The notes: generated from the sequence alone by a model not told the origin. A DNA stretch of 31,152 nt from Saprospiraceae bacterium (GCA_016710625.1 JADJVK010000031.1:1-31152); one strand, 5' to 3'. Counted from the stretch's first letter, positions 1 to 8,016 are shown. A program made the numbers and translations.

Positions 1-1
1 T

Positions 2-679
2 CATGCAGATTTATTAAAAGATGTTTCAGATGCGATTTCAGGTTTTATGGACACCTTAAAATCAAAAGGGGTAGCTGATAGGGTAGTGGGGATGACTTTT
101 TCTGATTTTGGAAGAAGAATCAAATCGAACGGTAGTGTTGGAACAGATCATGGTGCAGCTGCTCCAATGTTCCTATTTGGAAATCAAGTGGTTGGTGGTA
201 TTTTAGGAGATAATCCAACGATTAGTCCAACTGCAACAGTGGAAGATAACATACCATATCAATACGATTTTCGTTCCGTTTATTCTAGTTTGATGAAGCA
301 TTGGTTCTGCCTGCCTCAAAATGAGGTGGAAACAATAATGTTCAAAAAATTCCAAGATTTGAATTTAGTCAAAGACAATTGTGCGACGACAGATACCCAT
401 GAATTAAATCAGAAAGCAGGAGAAAATTTAGTTTCTTGTTATCCAAATCCATTTGTGCATACCACTACCATTAAATACGAAAGTAATGGAGGATATTGTC
501 AAGTAGATATCATTGATAATCAAGGAAGAATGATTAAGAATTTATTGTCAAAAGATTGTCCAAAAGGAAGCTATGAAGTTGCCTGCGACCTAGAAGGATT
601 TGCGGATGGGGTTTTTTATGTAAGATTGCAAAATGGACCAATACAACAGGTGAAATCAATGGTGAAAGTGAGAGGTTAA
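2..679 (+). CDS. DUF1501 family protein with T9SS sorting domain, 3' part
   Basis: The frame is open from base 2, so the start lies left of the window; the first ATG inside (47) is internal. The visible part reads HADLLKDVSDAISGFMDTLK, then VVGMTFSDFGRR, then GTDHGAAAPMFLFG, which is the conserved C-terminal part of DUF1501 proteins (a sulfatase/alkaline-phosphatase-like fold of unknown substrate). The last ~80 residues (CYPNPF motif, beta-rich, ending VKSMVKVRG) form a type A T9SS C-terminal sorting domain, so the protein is probably exported and surface-attached or released. Family and domain are read from motifs; the enzymatic role is unknown. A strong terminator follows the stop. Confidence 0.85.
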   Translation, partial: HADLLKDVSDAISGFMDTLKSKGVADRVVGMTFSDFGRRIKSNGSVGTDHGAAAPMFLFGNQVVGGILGDNPTISPTATVEDNIPYQYDFRSVYSSLMKHWFCLPQNEVETIMFKKFQDLNLVKDNCATTDTHELNQKAGENLVSCYPNPFVHTTTIKYESNGGYCQVDIIDNQGRMIKNLLSKDCPKGSYEVACDLEGFADGVFYVRLQNGPIQQVKSMVKVRG

Positions 680-705
680 TAAAATTCAATTATCAATTTT
701 TTGTT

Positions 706-745
706 AATGAGCTGTTATTCTTTAGATAATAGCTCATTTTCTTTT
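706..745 (+). terminator. Rho-independent terminator after DUF1501 gene
   Basis: Bases 706-718 pair with 726-738 (13 bp, one G-U, core GAGCT/AGCTC) around a 7-nt loop, followed by TTTTCTTTT. It lies 27 nt after the stop. Confidence 0.8.
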
Positions 746-823
746 GGTAGATAACGTATTTGTCAATACTTTTAAGTTCAATTTACGTATAAATAATATT
801 GAAAAATTATAAATAAAAATAAG

Positions 824-1537
824 ATGTACAAAAAGGTTTTAATTTTAGTATTTTCACTACAATTCGTAGCATGTGCAGAATTGCAAAAAATGGCTGGAGA
901 ATATGCTTTAGGTCAATTGACGACACCAGAAATAGCAAGTGCCCTTCGCCAAGCTTTAGAATTTGGTATTGGTAATGGATCAGATTTATTATCTCAAAAA
1001 GGGGGCTATCTAAATAGTGCTTATAAAATTTTATTACCACCTGATGTTCAGAAGGTTACAGATAAATTAAAATTCATTCCTGGATTTACAGATGTAGAAA
1101 AAGTACTAATCGAAAAATTGAATAATAGTGCTGAGGATGCAGCCGTAAAAGCGAAACCAATCTTCAGACAAGCAATCAAAGAAATGACTTTTGATGATGC
1201 ATTAAAGATTCTGATGGGCTCTGACAATGCAGCTACAAGCTATTTGAAATCAAAAACATACAATAATTTATACACGGCTTTCCAACCAGATATTGTAAGC
1301 TCTTTGAACAAATTCAATGCAATTGATTATTGGAACCAAGCGGTAAATGCTTATAATAGAATTCCTTTTGTAGATAAACTAAATCCTAAATTGGATGATT
1401 ATGTAACTACTCAAGCTCTAAATGGCTTATTTTCAATGGTTGAAAAAGAAGAATATGGGGTGAGAAGAGATGCAACAAAAAGAGTAACAGATACGATGAA
1501 AAAAGCTTTTGCAAAGCAAGATAGTAATAGACAATAA
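824..1537 (+). CDS. DUF4197 domain lipoprotein
   Basis: A 237-residue protein with a lipoprotein signal: Lys-rich start, hydrophobic core, and lipobox FVAC with Cys17 as the likely lipidation site. The mature part matches DUF4197 by pattern: an early ALRQALEFGIGNGSDLLS helix, then YKILLPPDVQKV, and a C-terminal KLDDYVTTQALNGLF segment followed by a basic helix. DUF4197 proteins are mostly alpha-helical, envelope-associated and of unknown function. It is monocistronic between two terminators. A -7-like box, TAATATTG (794-801, one mismatch from TAnnTTTG), lies 22 nt before the ATG. The start is supported by the signal peptide. Confidence 0.85.
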   Translation: MYKKVLILVFSLQFVACAELQKMAGEYALGQLTTPEIASALRQALEFGIGNGSDLLSQKGGYLNSAYKILLPPDVQKVTDKLKFIPGFTDVEKVLIEKLNNSAEDAAVKAKPIFRQAIKEMTFDDALKILMGSDNAATSYLKSKTYNNLYTAFQPDIVSSLNKFNAIDYWNQAVNAYNRIPFVDKLNPKLDDYVTTQALNGLFSMVEKEEYGVRRDATKRVTDTMKKAFAKQDSNRQ

Positions 1538-1554
1538 TTCTATTTAAATTAAAG

Positions 1555-1600
1555 AGAAAGTCATATAAGTTTGAATCAAATTTTTATGACTTTCTTTTTT
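1555..1600 (+). terminator. Rho-independent terminator after DUF4197 gene
   Basis: AGAAAGTCATA (1555-1565) pairs with TATGACTTTCT (1585-1595) over 11 perfect base pairs with a 19-nt loop, followed by a T-tract to 1601. Confidence 0.75.
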
Positions 1601-1700
1601 TATAAAATAACCGTGTTATATTGAATTTCAAATACATTTTTTTGAAAATTCATTAGTCTCAAACATGAAACATTTTAAGAACTTTTAAAAAGACTTTTAA

Positions 1701-1737
1701 TTTGACTTTTCCTACAGTCAAAATTTCTTTATTTTTG
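1701..1737 (+). promoter_or_regulatory. Putative Bacteroidota promoter for the PPIase gene
   Basis: A TATTTTTG box (1730-1737) fits the TAnnTTTG -7 consensus and sits 26 nt before the ATG. The nearest upstream TTTG (1701-1704) gives a 25-nt spacer, longer than the usual ~19-21, so the -33 element is uncertain. Confidence 0.4.
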
Positions 1738-1763
1738 CACCTTTAAATTTAATACTTAAAAAA

Positions 1764-2795
1764 ATGAACAAAATTATTTTCATTTTATTTACAATGGTTA
1801 CAACTATTGTATCTGCTCAAAATAAAAAAATTAACAAAATGGATCAAGAATTTTTGACCTCACAGCCAGATGGCATTTATGCAAAATTTGAAACTAATAA
1901 AGGTGACATAATCACTTTGTTAGAATTCAAGAAAACACCTTTAACAGTGGCAAATTTCATTTCCTTAGCTGATGGAACAATGCCTAATAATAAAAAAGCT
2001 GCTGGAGTACCATTTTATGATGGACTAAAATTCCACCGTGTTATAGCAGATTTTATGATTCAAGGTGGCTGCCCAATGGGTAATGGAATGGGTGACCCAG
2101 GTTATAAATTTGATGACGAATTTGATCCAACTTTAAAGCATTCTGGTCCTGGAATCTTAAGTATGGCAAACTCTGGACCTGCAACCAATGGTTCACAATT
2201 TTTTATCACTCATAAAGAAACTGCATGGTTGGATGGAAAACATACCGTATTTGGTCATGTTGTGAAAGGTCAGGATGTGGTAAATGCAGTAGCACAAGGA
2301 GATAGCATTATCAAATTATCGATTTTGAGAAAAGGTAAAGAAGCAGAAAGCTTTGATGCATTCAAGACTTTTAATGATCAAAAAGTATTGGCAAAACAAA
2401 AAGCAGAAGCTGCTGAGAAAGCTGCTGCAGAAGCTTGTAAAGCAATAGAAGCAACTTTCAAAAATTCTACTCCTAGTGGATTAAAATATAATGTAATTGT
2501 GGAAGGTGTGGGTAAAAAGCCTGTTGCAACTAGCAATGTAAAAGTTCATTATACTGGAAAATTAGTGGATGGAAAAATATTTGATAGTAGTGTACAAAGA
2601 GGCACACCCATTGATTTTGGGTTGAATCAAGTAATTCCAGGTTGGACGGAAGGCGTTCAGCTAATGAAAGAAGGTGCAAAATATGAGTTTTATATTCCTT
2701 GGAATTTAGCTTATGGCGAAAGAGGATATCCAGGAGCGATACCTCCAAAAGCAAACCTGATTTTCGAAGTAGAATTAATCAAGATAAATAATTAA
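1764..2795 (+). CDS. Secreted cyclophilin-FKBP fusion peptidyl-prolyl isomerase
   Basis: A 343-residue protein with a signal peptide (residues 1-19, cleavage near VSA-Q) and two different prolyl isomerase domains. Residues ~38-190 are cyclophilin type: FHRVIADFMIQGG with the catalytic Arg92, then SMANSGPATNGSQFFIT. Residues ~245-343 are FKBP type: VHYTGKLVDGKIFDSS, VIPGWTEG and AYGERGYPGAIPP. An Ala/Lys/Glu-rich helix (~205-228) links them. It should catalyse cis-trans isomerisation of X-Pro bonds in the periplasm, assisting folding of exported proteins. It stands alone, with its own promoter and a strong terminator. Both domains look complete, so both activities are expected, although neither substrate is known. 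Confidence 0.92.
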   Translation: MNKIIFILFTMVTTIVSAQNKKINKMDQEFLTSQPDGIYAKFETNKGDIITLLEFKKTPLTVANFISLADGTMPNNKKAAGVPFYDGLKFHRVIADFMIQGGCPMGNGMGDPGYKFDDEFDPTLKHSGPGILSMANSGPATNGSQFFITHKETAWLDGKHTVFGHVVKGQDVVNAVAQGDSIIKLSILRKGKEAESFDAFKTFNDQKVLAKQKAEAAEKAAAEACKAIEATFKNSTPSGLKYNVIVEGVGKKPVATSNVKVHYTGKLVDGKIFDSSVQRGTPIDFGLNQVIPGWTEGVQLMKEGAKYEFYIPWNLAYGERGYPGAIPPKANLIFEVELIKINN

Positions 2796-2800
2796 TAATG

Positions 2801-2834
2801 AAAAGGTTGACAAGGTTTTGTCAACCTTTTTTTT
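2801..2834 (+). terminator. Rho-independent terminator after PPIase gene
   Basis: AAAAGGTTGACA (2801-2812) pairs perfectly with TGTCAACCTTTT (2819-2830) around a 6-nt loop, running into eight T residues. The T-tract also borders the next promoter's -33 box. Confidence 0.88.
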
Positions 2835-2862
2835 GTTCATACAACCAAAACAAATAACTTTG
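2832..2862 (+). promoter_or_regulatory. Canonical Bacteroidota promoter for the ECF sigma operon
   Basis: TTTG (2832-2835), a 19-nt spacer, and TAACTTTG (2855-2862) match the sigma-ABfr-type consensus TTTG-N19-TAnnTTTG. The -7 box ends 28 nt before the TTG start of the sigma gene. This is the best-formed promoter in the window. Confidence 0.65.
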
Positions 2863-2890
2863 CATCTACTTAAATATCAAATCAAACATA

Positions 2891-3439
2891 TTGGTTACTA
2901 GTGAATTAATAGAAAAATGCAAACAGTTCGATCGAAAGGCACAAAAAGAACTGTATGAAAATTACTCAAAGCAAATGTTGGGGGTTTGTAGGAGATATGT
3001 TGTTAGAGTAGATGAAGCAGAAGATGTGATGATTGAAGGATTTTATAAAGTTTTTTCACAATTGCATCAGTTTAGTGGAGTAGGGAATTTTGAGGGATGG
3101 ATGCGAAAAATTATGGTAAATGAATCCCTGATGCACCTCCGAAAAGAACATGCTTTGAAATATGCTAATGAACTGACTCATAATCATCAGCAAGCAGAAA
3201 ATTATGATGTGGTAGCTGAAATCAACTCACATGAAATTCTTGAGCTGTTGGACAGTTTATCCACTGGTTATCGTACTGTTTTCAATTTATACATTATTGA
3301 AGGGTACAAACACCAAGAAATAGCTGAAATGTTGGGGATTAGCGAAAATACATCAAAAACCCAATTGATGATGGCAAAAGAGAAAATGAAAAAATTGATT
3401 TTGGAAAAACAAAATTATTATAAACCATATTCATCCTAA
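2891..3439 (+). CDS. ECF-type RNA polymerase sigma factor
   Basis: A 182-residue sigma-70 family protein of extracytoplasmic-function size. Region 2 is seen in RRYVVRVDEAEDVMIEGFYK and the following FEGWMRKIMVNESL (-10 recognition). Region 4 is seen in GYKHQEIAEMLGISENTSKT (helix-turn-helix for the -35 element). The start is TTG at 2891, because no in-frame ATG or GTG lies nearby and it is placed correctly behind the promoter. It is followed after 12 nt by a single-pass membrane protein and then a DUF983 gene, which suggests a regulated operon. ECF factors redirect RNA polymerase in response to envelope or nutrient signals; the regulon here is unknown. Confidence 0.9.
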   Translation: MVTSELIEKCKQFDRKAQKELYENYSKQMLGVCRRYVVRVDEAEDVMIEGFYKVFSQLHQFSGVGNFEGWMRKIMVNESLMHLRKEHALKYANELTHNHQQAENYDVVAEINSHEILELLDSLSTGYRTVFNLYIIEGYKHQEIAEMLGISENTSKTQLMMAKEKMKKLILEKQNYYKPYSS

Positions 3440-3451
3440 AATACCTATCTT

Positions 3452-4384
3452 ATGAAAAAAGACATCTTTTCAGAATTTCAATATAAAGCCAAAAAGCTGG
3501 AGGAGCATCCTTCAGAGGAAGCTTGGTTACGATTACAAAATAAATTGGATAATCATCATTTCGTTAAAAAAAACAAACGAAGGGCGATTTTCAATATGAA
3601 TATTTATTGGATAGCAGCTTCTGTTATTGGCATTTTGTGTGTTTCCACTTTGGCGATAACATTGATAAATAATAGCAAAAATAAAGAATTGGCTAGTTTG
3701 ACGAAAACTGAAACCATAAATACTATAAGTTCAACACAAACAGAGAAAATTGATATACAAAAATCACCTGTAGAAAATCAAGAAACAGCTAAAGTTGAAA
3801 GCTCTAAAGAAGAAAAATTGCCTCAAAAAAAAGCAAAAACAATTGCAGCAGTTAGCAATAGTAAAACGCTAACAGCTAATTCTGCTGATGTAACGACAAG
3901 TGTTAAGGATGAAATAAAATCTTCAAATAATAATAGTGACGCAATAGTGGCTGCACCTGCCGCATCAGCCGCATCAACAAATTCTAGTTTAGCTGAAATG
4001 AAGCCAATTTTGGAAAAAGTAGGTGATATGAATCAGAAGCAAAAAACGGCAAAAAATACCAATTATTCTGTAAAGAAAACTGCTTCAAAAGATTTTGACA
4101 ATAATTCAAATAGCTCGTTCATAACCAATGATTTATTCGTTGGAAATTGGATTGCAGAGAATAACGATTTGTACCAAATAATTCAAAAAGGTGGTTATAA
4201 ACTCAAGATAAATGAAGCTTTGATTTCGCAAACAAATGATTGTAGTGAAGGAGTTTTGTTATTTAAAAATAATAATAAAACCTATCAATTCAGAAATTTA
4301 TCGAACGGATTAATGGAATTAAAAATATTTGATTCTTCGGTTAATAATATTGAAAAAGTTGTTCTTAGAAAAAATAATAAGTAA
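3452..4384 (+). CDS. Single-pass membrane protein, candidate anti-sigma factor
   Basis: 310 residues. A short cytoplasmic N-terminus (1-48) carries the pattern HPSEEAWLRLQNKLD. One transmembrane segment (~51-72) is followed by a Lys/Ser/Thr/Ala-rich low-complexity stretch (~73-225), then a compact C-terminal domain (~226-310, starting FVGNWIAENNDLYQI). I recognise no named family. The position 12 nt behind an ECF sigma gene and the topology (cytoplasmic head, one helix, exported tail) fit an anti-sigma factor that holds the sigma factor at the membrane, but there is no recognisable zinc-binding anti-sigma motif (no HxxxCxxC). The function is inferred from context only. Confidence 0.7.
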   Translation: MKKDIFSEFQYKAKKLEEHPSEEAWLRLQNKLDNHHFVKKNKRRAIFNMNIYWIAASVIGILCVSTLAITLINNSKNKELASLTKTETINTISSTQTEKIDIQKSPVENQETAKVESSKEEKLPQKKAKTIAAVSNSKTLTANSADVTTSVKDEIKSSNNNSDAIVAAPAASAASTNSSLAEMKPILEKVGDMNQKQKTAKNTNYSVKKTASKDFDNNSNSSFITNDLFVGNWIAENNDLYQIIQKGGYKLKINEALISQTNDCSEGVLLFKNNNKTYQFRNLSNGLMELKIFDSSVNNIEKVVLRKNNK

Positions 4385-4416
4385 TATTGCATTTTTATAA
4401 GAAAATTGCGACTGAA

Positions 4417-4827
4417 ATGTTTGGTAAGGGTAGTAAATTATATAGTACTTTCAATTTGAAATGTCCACAATGCCACACTGGTGAAATGTTTGAAACAGGA
4501 AGTTGGTCTTTCAAAAAATCGCTGGACATGAATCCAAAATGCGATAAATGCGGTTTGAATTTTTTCCCTGAACCAGGTTATTATTATGGTGCCATGTTTA
4601 TTTCTTACATATGGACCGCTTTCTTTTCCTTGGGATTTGTTTTCTTTTGCAATTGGTATTTAGAGCTCAGTTTAGAATTGTCGTTTTTATTATTAATCAT
4701 ATTAACGGTTATCAATTTCGTATATATTTTTCGAGTTTCGAGATCAATGTGGATTAATGTGAATTACAAATATGATGCTGAAGCCATCGCAAAATTTGAA
4801 GAAAATAAAAAATCTAAACTCAATTAA
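4417..4827 (+). CDS. DUF983 family membrane protein
   Basis: DUF983 signature: two Cys pairs (CPQCHTGEMF and CDKCGLNF) forming a probable zinc ribbon, then EPGYYYGAMFISY and two transmembrane helices, with a conserved RSMWINVNYKYD near the end. Starting at ATG 4417 gives MFGKGSKLYSTFNLKCP, which fits how I remember relatives beginning. A TTG at 4387, 2 nt after the previous stop, would add ten residues and cannot be excluded. It is probably the third gene of the sigma operon. The molecular function of the family is unknown. Confidence 0.85.
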   Translation: MFGKGSKLYSTFNLKCPQCHTGEMFETGSWSFKKSLDMNPKCDKCGLNFFPEPGYYYGAMFISYIWTAFFSLGFVFFCNWYLELSLELSFLLLIILTVINFVYIFRVSRSMWINVNYKYDAEAIAKFEENKKSKLN

Positions 4828-4872
4828 TAAATTCTATAAATTTTTTTAATTACTTTGGTGAAAAATTAATTC

Positions 4873-6018
4873 ATGAGGGATTCTTCACCAAAAGATCAAA
4901 TTGTCTCTTGCAGAAATTGTGGAAAGGCATTACCTCCAAATAGTCATTTTTGTCCTAATTGTAGTCAAAAATTTACTACAGGAAAGATAAAATTTAAGGA
5001 TTTTATTCTTGAATTAATAGATAACTTTTTTAGTTTAGATGCCCGCTGGTTCAACAGCTTGAAATATATTTTTTGGCCCGGTAAGCTTACGAAAGAGTTC
5101 TTTTTAGGGCGACATCGTTCCTATATTCATCCCATCCGTATTTTTTTAGTTGTCGTAGCAATTTTCCTTTATGTTTTAAGCCAAAATTTTTATAAGTCGG
5201 ATGATTCGCATTTGGTGGATGATGATAGTTTTAGGTTGAGATTGTACAAAAACTATTTGCTCAATAATCTAAATAAAGACAATGATAAAGGAGCAACAAG
5301 CTATCAAGATAAGCAAAAATATATTTTAGATTCTATTTCCATAAGAATCAGTCAATTAAAGTCTGACACAACTCTTGTAAAAGAGATGGAGAAAATAATT
5401 GACTCAACTAATGTTACAACAAACAATGATAATAATATTGGGTTAAGAATAAACTCAAAAACGGAAATAGATTCAACAGAAATAGATGATGAGAAAGTGG
5501 ATAAATATTTCTATATTCAATCAAAAGACAAAACTTTTAAATTATCCAAAGAAGATTTTCTCGGTCATACAATTGAAGGTTTTATTCAAAAAAATAATTT
5601 GCAAATTGATACCCCTCCAAAATTGTTAATTGCCTCTTTAAGGAAAGTCAAAGCCCAAAAATTATATGAAGATACTTTGCAATTAAACGACTTTATTGAA
5701 GCCAAAGACACCCTTTCTTATTTGACAGATTGGTCAGATCCCTTAAAAATATCAATTAGTTTTAGTGGAAAAAACAACTATAGAGTAGCTCTTGAAGATA
5801 TTAGGCAATTGACTGTTAATCAAATAATTAATAAATTTCAACTAGATAATTTTTTGGATCAATTATTATTGAAACAAGTAATTAAATTTGAAATAGATCG
5901 TAAATCTTTTATCAATTTTTTGTTCGGCACCATTTTATGGATTCTCATTTGCTTCATTCCAATTATGGCACTTTTTATGAAATTGTTTTATTATAGAAAA
6001 AAAGTGTTATTACATTGA
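4873..6018 (+). CDS. DUF3667 membrane protein, 5' part (frameshifted)
   Basis: 381 codons before a frame break. An N-terminal zinc ribbon (CRNCGKALPPNSHFCPNC) is followed by the DUF3667 hallmark WFNSLKYIFWPGKLTKEFFL with GRHRSYIHPIRIFL, and a first transmembrane helix (~93-110). A long soluble, charged loop follows, then a helix near 345-365. The frame ends in FYYRKKVLLH at a run of seven A (5997-6003). Dropping one A continues into YYIEHIVFLLHYHIS, the expected DUF3667 continuation. The joined product would be 471 residues. Function of the family is unknown. The start at 4873 is an ATG with no clear Shine-Dalgarno sequence. Confidence 0.85.
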   Translation: MRDSSPKDQIVSCRNCGKALPPNSHFCPNCSQKFTTGKIKFKDFILELIDNFFSLDARWFNSLKYIFWPGKLTKEFFLGRHRSYIHPIRIFLVVVAIFLYVLSQNFYKSDDSHLVDDDSFRLRLYKNYLLNNLNKDNDKGATSYQDKQKYILDSISIRISQLKSDTTLVKEMEKIIDSTNVTTNNDNNIGLRINSKTEIDSTEIDDEKVDKYFYIQSKDKTFKLSKEDFLGHTIEGFIQKNNLQIDTPPKLLIASLRKVKAQKLYEDTLQLNDFIEAKDTLSYLTDWSDPLKISISFSGKNNYRVALEDIRQLTVNQIINKFQLDNFLDQLLLKQVIKFEIDRKSFINFLFGTILWILICFIPIMALFMKLFYYRKKVLLH

Positions 6019-6289
6019 GCATATCGTTTTTTTACTTCATTATCATATCTCGATGATATTGATGTTGACACTTGCAATTTTATTGAGCGATACTCCATTT
6101 CAAGAAATAGCAATGATCTTTTTTGCTTTTTACTCGTTTTTAATATTACCTTATTTTGGTTTAAAATATTATTATAATCAAAGTTGGCCAAAAACATTAT
6201 TTAAAGGAACAATTTTAGGTTTTATATATTCTATTGTTCTTTTAATATTTTTAATTTTTGGATTATTAATTAGTTTTTTCTTTTACTAA
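6005..6289 (+). CDS. DUF3667 membrane protein, 3' part (frameshifted)
   Basis: This is the continuation of the preceding gene in the next frame. It begins CYYIEHIVFLLHYH and contains three hydrophobic helices, ending in GLLISFFFY. The part from ATG 6053 could be read as a separate 78-residue protein, but the sequence before that ATG already matches the DUF3667 family, so I take it as the C-terminus of the same gene. The stop overlaps the next ATG by one base (taATG). Confidence 0.75.
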   Translation, partial: CYYIEHIVFLLHYHISMILMLTLAILLSDTPFQEIAMIFFAFYSFLILPYFGLKYYYNQSWPKTLFKGTILGFIYSIVLLIFLIFGLLISFFFY

Positions 6290-6756
6290 TGATGCATAAA
6301 ATAACAATTAGAAAAGCCCAAAATGAGGATTTGCCAGCAATATATGCACTAGTGAAAGAACTAGCCCTTTACGAGAAATCACCTGAATCTGTCACCGCAA
6401 CCATCGAAGATTATTACCAAGATTTTGAGGATAATATATTTGAAAGTATCGTTGCAGAAAGGGATTCTGAAGTGGTTGGAATGGCATTGTATTATATGAC
6501 CTATTCTACTTGGAGGGGAAGAATGCTTTATCTTGAAGATTTTGTAGTAAAGGAATCTGAAAGAAAATTAGGTATTGGAAAATTATTATTTGATGAAGTC
6601 ATTGAAATTGCAAAATCAAAAAAGGCGGTACTTCTAAAATGGCAAGTTTTAGAATGGAATGACCCTGCTATCCAATTTTATAAAAAATATGACACGATTT
6701 TTGAAAATGAGTGGTTAAATGGCAAACTTTTTCTGGATCCTTCTATTAAAAATTAG
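6289..6756 (+). CDS. GNAT family N-acetyltransferase
   Basis: 155 residues with a whole-length GNAT fold. Beta-1/alpha-1 is ITIRKAQNEDLPAIYALVKE. The acetyl-CoA binding motif A is LYLEDFVVKESERKLGIGKL (R-x-x-G-x-G type), and the end is WNDPAIQFYKKYD, typical of the spermidine/diamine acetyltransferase-like branch. It should transfer acetyl from acetyl-CoA to an amine; the substrate is not determinable. The ATG overlaps the stop of the DUF3667 3' part, so translational coupling is likely. A second ATG three bases on (6292) is an equally good start. Confidence 0.9.
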   Translation: MMHKITIRKAQNEDLPAIYALVKELALYEKSPESVTATIEDYYQDFEDNIFESIVAERDSEVVGMALYYMTYSTWRGRMLYLEDFVVKESERKLGIGKLLFDEVIEIAKSKKAVLLKWQVLEWNDPAIQFYKKYDTIFENEWLNGKLFLDPSIKN

Positions 6757-6775
6757 ATTTTAATAAAAAAAAGTA

Positions 6776-6783
6776 TATTTTTG
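6776..6783 (+). promoter_or_regulatory. Putative -7 box before T9SS cargo gene
   Basis: TATTTTTG matches TAnnTTTG, 31 nt before the ATG at 6815. No TTTG was found at the expected -33 distance. Confidence 0.4.
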
Positions 6784-6814
6784 CTAATTATAATAAATTC
6801 ATTAATACCTTAAA

Positions 6815-7120
6815 ATGAAAAAGTTGAGCTACATAACATTACTAATGGTGGTTTTATTAAATAAAAGTTTGACCGCTCAGATAACCATAACAAATGCTAG
6901 CTTTCCTGCTGTAGGAGATACTCTTAATGAAGCAGTTGATAATTCGCCTGCAGTGAATAATGGCACAGTTGGTGGTAGTCAGACTTGGGATTTTACAGCA
7001 TTGAAAGCAAATGTTTTGAGAAAAACTGCTGTTAGACCAGTATCAGAAGGTGCAAATAGTGCTGACTTTCCTGCTGCAAATCTAATTTTCAAATCATTAA
7101 ATGGAAATATCGGGAACTGA
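6815..7120 (+). CDS. T9SS-sorted secreted protein, 5' part (frameshifted)
   Basis: N-terminal 101 codons: a signal peptide (~1-21, cleavage near LTA-Q) and a beta-rich start containing FPAVGDTLNEAVD and GSQTWDFTAL. The frame stops at 7118-7120 just after SLNGNIGN. Removing one base of the GGG at 7112-7114 gives NGNIGTEQYMKSS and carries on for 286 more codons. The joined protein is 384 residues. The N-terminal pattern occurs in T9SS cargo proteins from Bacteroidota, from memory; the function is unknown. Confidence 0.75.
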   Translation: MKKLSYITLLMVVLLNKSLTAQITITNASFPAVGDTLNEAVDNSPAVNNGTVGGSQTWDFTALKANVLRKTAVRPVSEGANSADFPAANLIFKSLNGNIGN

Positions 7121-7970
7121 GCAATATATGAAGTCATCAACTTCTAAAATTGAATACATTGGATATTCTGGTAATGCACCTGCAAATCTAGGTTTTAAAG
7201 TAAATGCTGTTTTTAATCCATCCGAAATTTTAAGAAGAGCTCCGATGAAATTTTTCGATAATTCGGTAACAAATTCTGCACTGAATATCACATTTCCTGC
7301 TTCTATTATTCCTGATTCATTATTAGGTGGTTTCAAGCCAGATTCTATTAGAATTAATTTCAAAAGCAATAGAGTTGATTTAGTTGATGCATGGGGAAAA
7401 ATGAATATTCCCAATGGCTCTTTCGACGTTTTAAGAGAAAAAAGAACCAATTTTACAGATACAAAAATTGAAGTTAAATTACCAATTGTTGGTTGGTTTG
7501 ACGCTACTTCATTCTTAGGTGGCGGTGCTGGTGGAGCTTCATTTGGTAAAGACACCACCGTACAATACCATTATTTTTCGAATACTGCTAAAGAACCCAT
7601 AGCTGTAGTTTCTGTTGATCCATTAAAAAATGATAGTGTTTTGACGGTAACTTTCAAACCTATCAATATTAAAATCACAGATATTAATGAAATTTTGGAT
7701 GTAGCAGATGTCAATTCATTAAGCCTTTATCCAAATCCAGCAGTGAATGAAGTGAATATCAAAGTTTCTGATGTTCCAACTGGAAATTATAACCTTGTGG
7801 TTTATAATATTTTAGGAAGACAAATAATGAGAAAATCATATTACATTAATGGAAATACAGTAATTAAAGAAGATGTAACTGCATTACCAAAAGGGAATTT
7901 TCTATTTTCACTCAGCAATAGTTCTGGAAAAATAATTAATACCAAAAGATTATTAATCATTAGACCATAA
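7113..7970 (+). CDS. T9SS-sorted secreted protein, 3' part (frameshifted)
   Basis: This is the remainder of the same gene, in the next frame. It holds a beta-rich body with a Gly-rich loop (FLGGGAGGASFG) and a C-terminal type A sorting domain beginning LSLYPNPAVNEVNIKV and ending INTKRLLIIRP. The sorting domain predicts export across the outer membrane by T9SS. The ATG at 7101 lies inside the 5' part's coding sequence and is unlikely to be a genuine start, because the protein would then lack the signal peptide T9SS cargo needs. Catalytic motifs were not recognised. Confidence 0.75.
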   Translation, partial: GTEQYMKSSTSKIEYIGYSGNAPANLGFKVNAVFNPSEILRRAPMKFFDNSVTNSALNITFPASIIPDSLLGGFKPDSIRINFKSNRVDLVDAWGKMNIPNGSFDVLREKRTNFTDTKIEVKLPIVGWFDATSFLGGGAGGASFGKDTTVQYHYFSNTAKEPIAVVSVDPLKNDSVLTVTFKPINIKITDINEILDVADVNSLSLYPNPAVNEVNIKVSDVPTGNYNLVVYNILGRQIMRKSYYINGNTVIKEDVTALPKGNFLFSLSNSSGKIINTKRLLIIRP

Positions 7971-8016
7971 TAAAGATTTTCCCCAACATTAATTTTTTTA
8001 AAAACTATTTTAAATA

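Noticed and set aside
6053..6289. Independent 78-residue membrane protein
   Set aside because: The same frame upstream of ATG 6053 already encodes conserved DUF3667 sequence, so it is the end of the preceding gene.
7097..7558. 153-codon minus-strand ORF
   Set aside because: It is antisense to the T9SS cargo gene, Pro/Ser/Leu-rich in the way reverse frames often are, and without its own signals.
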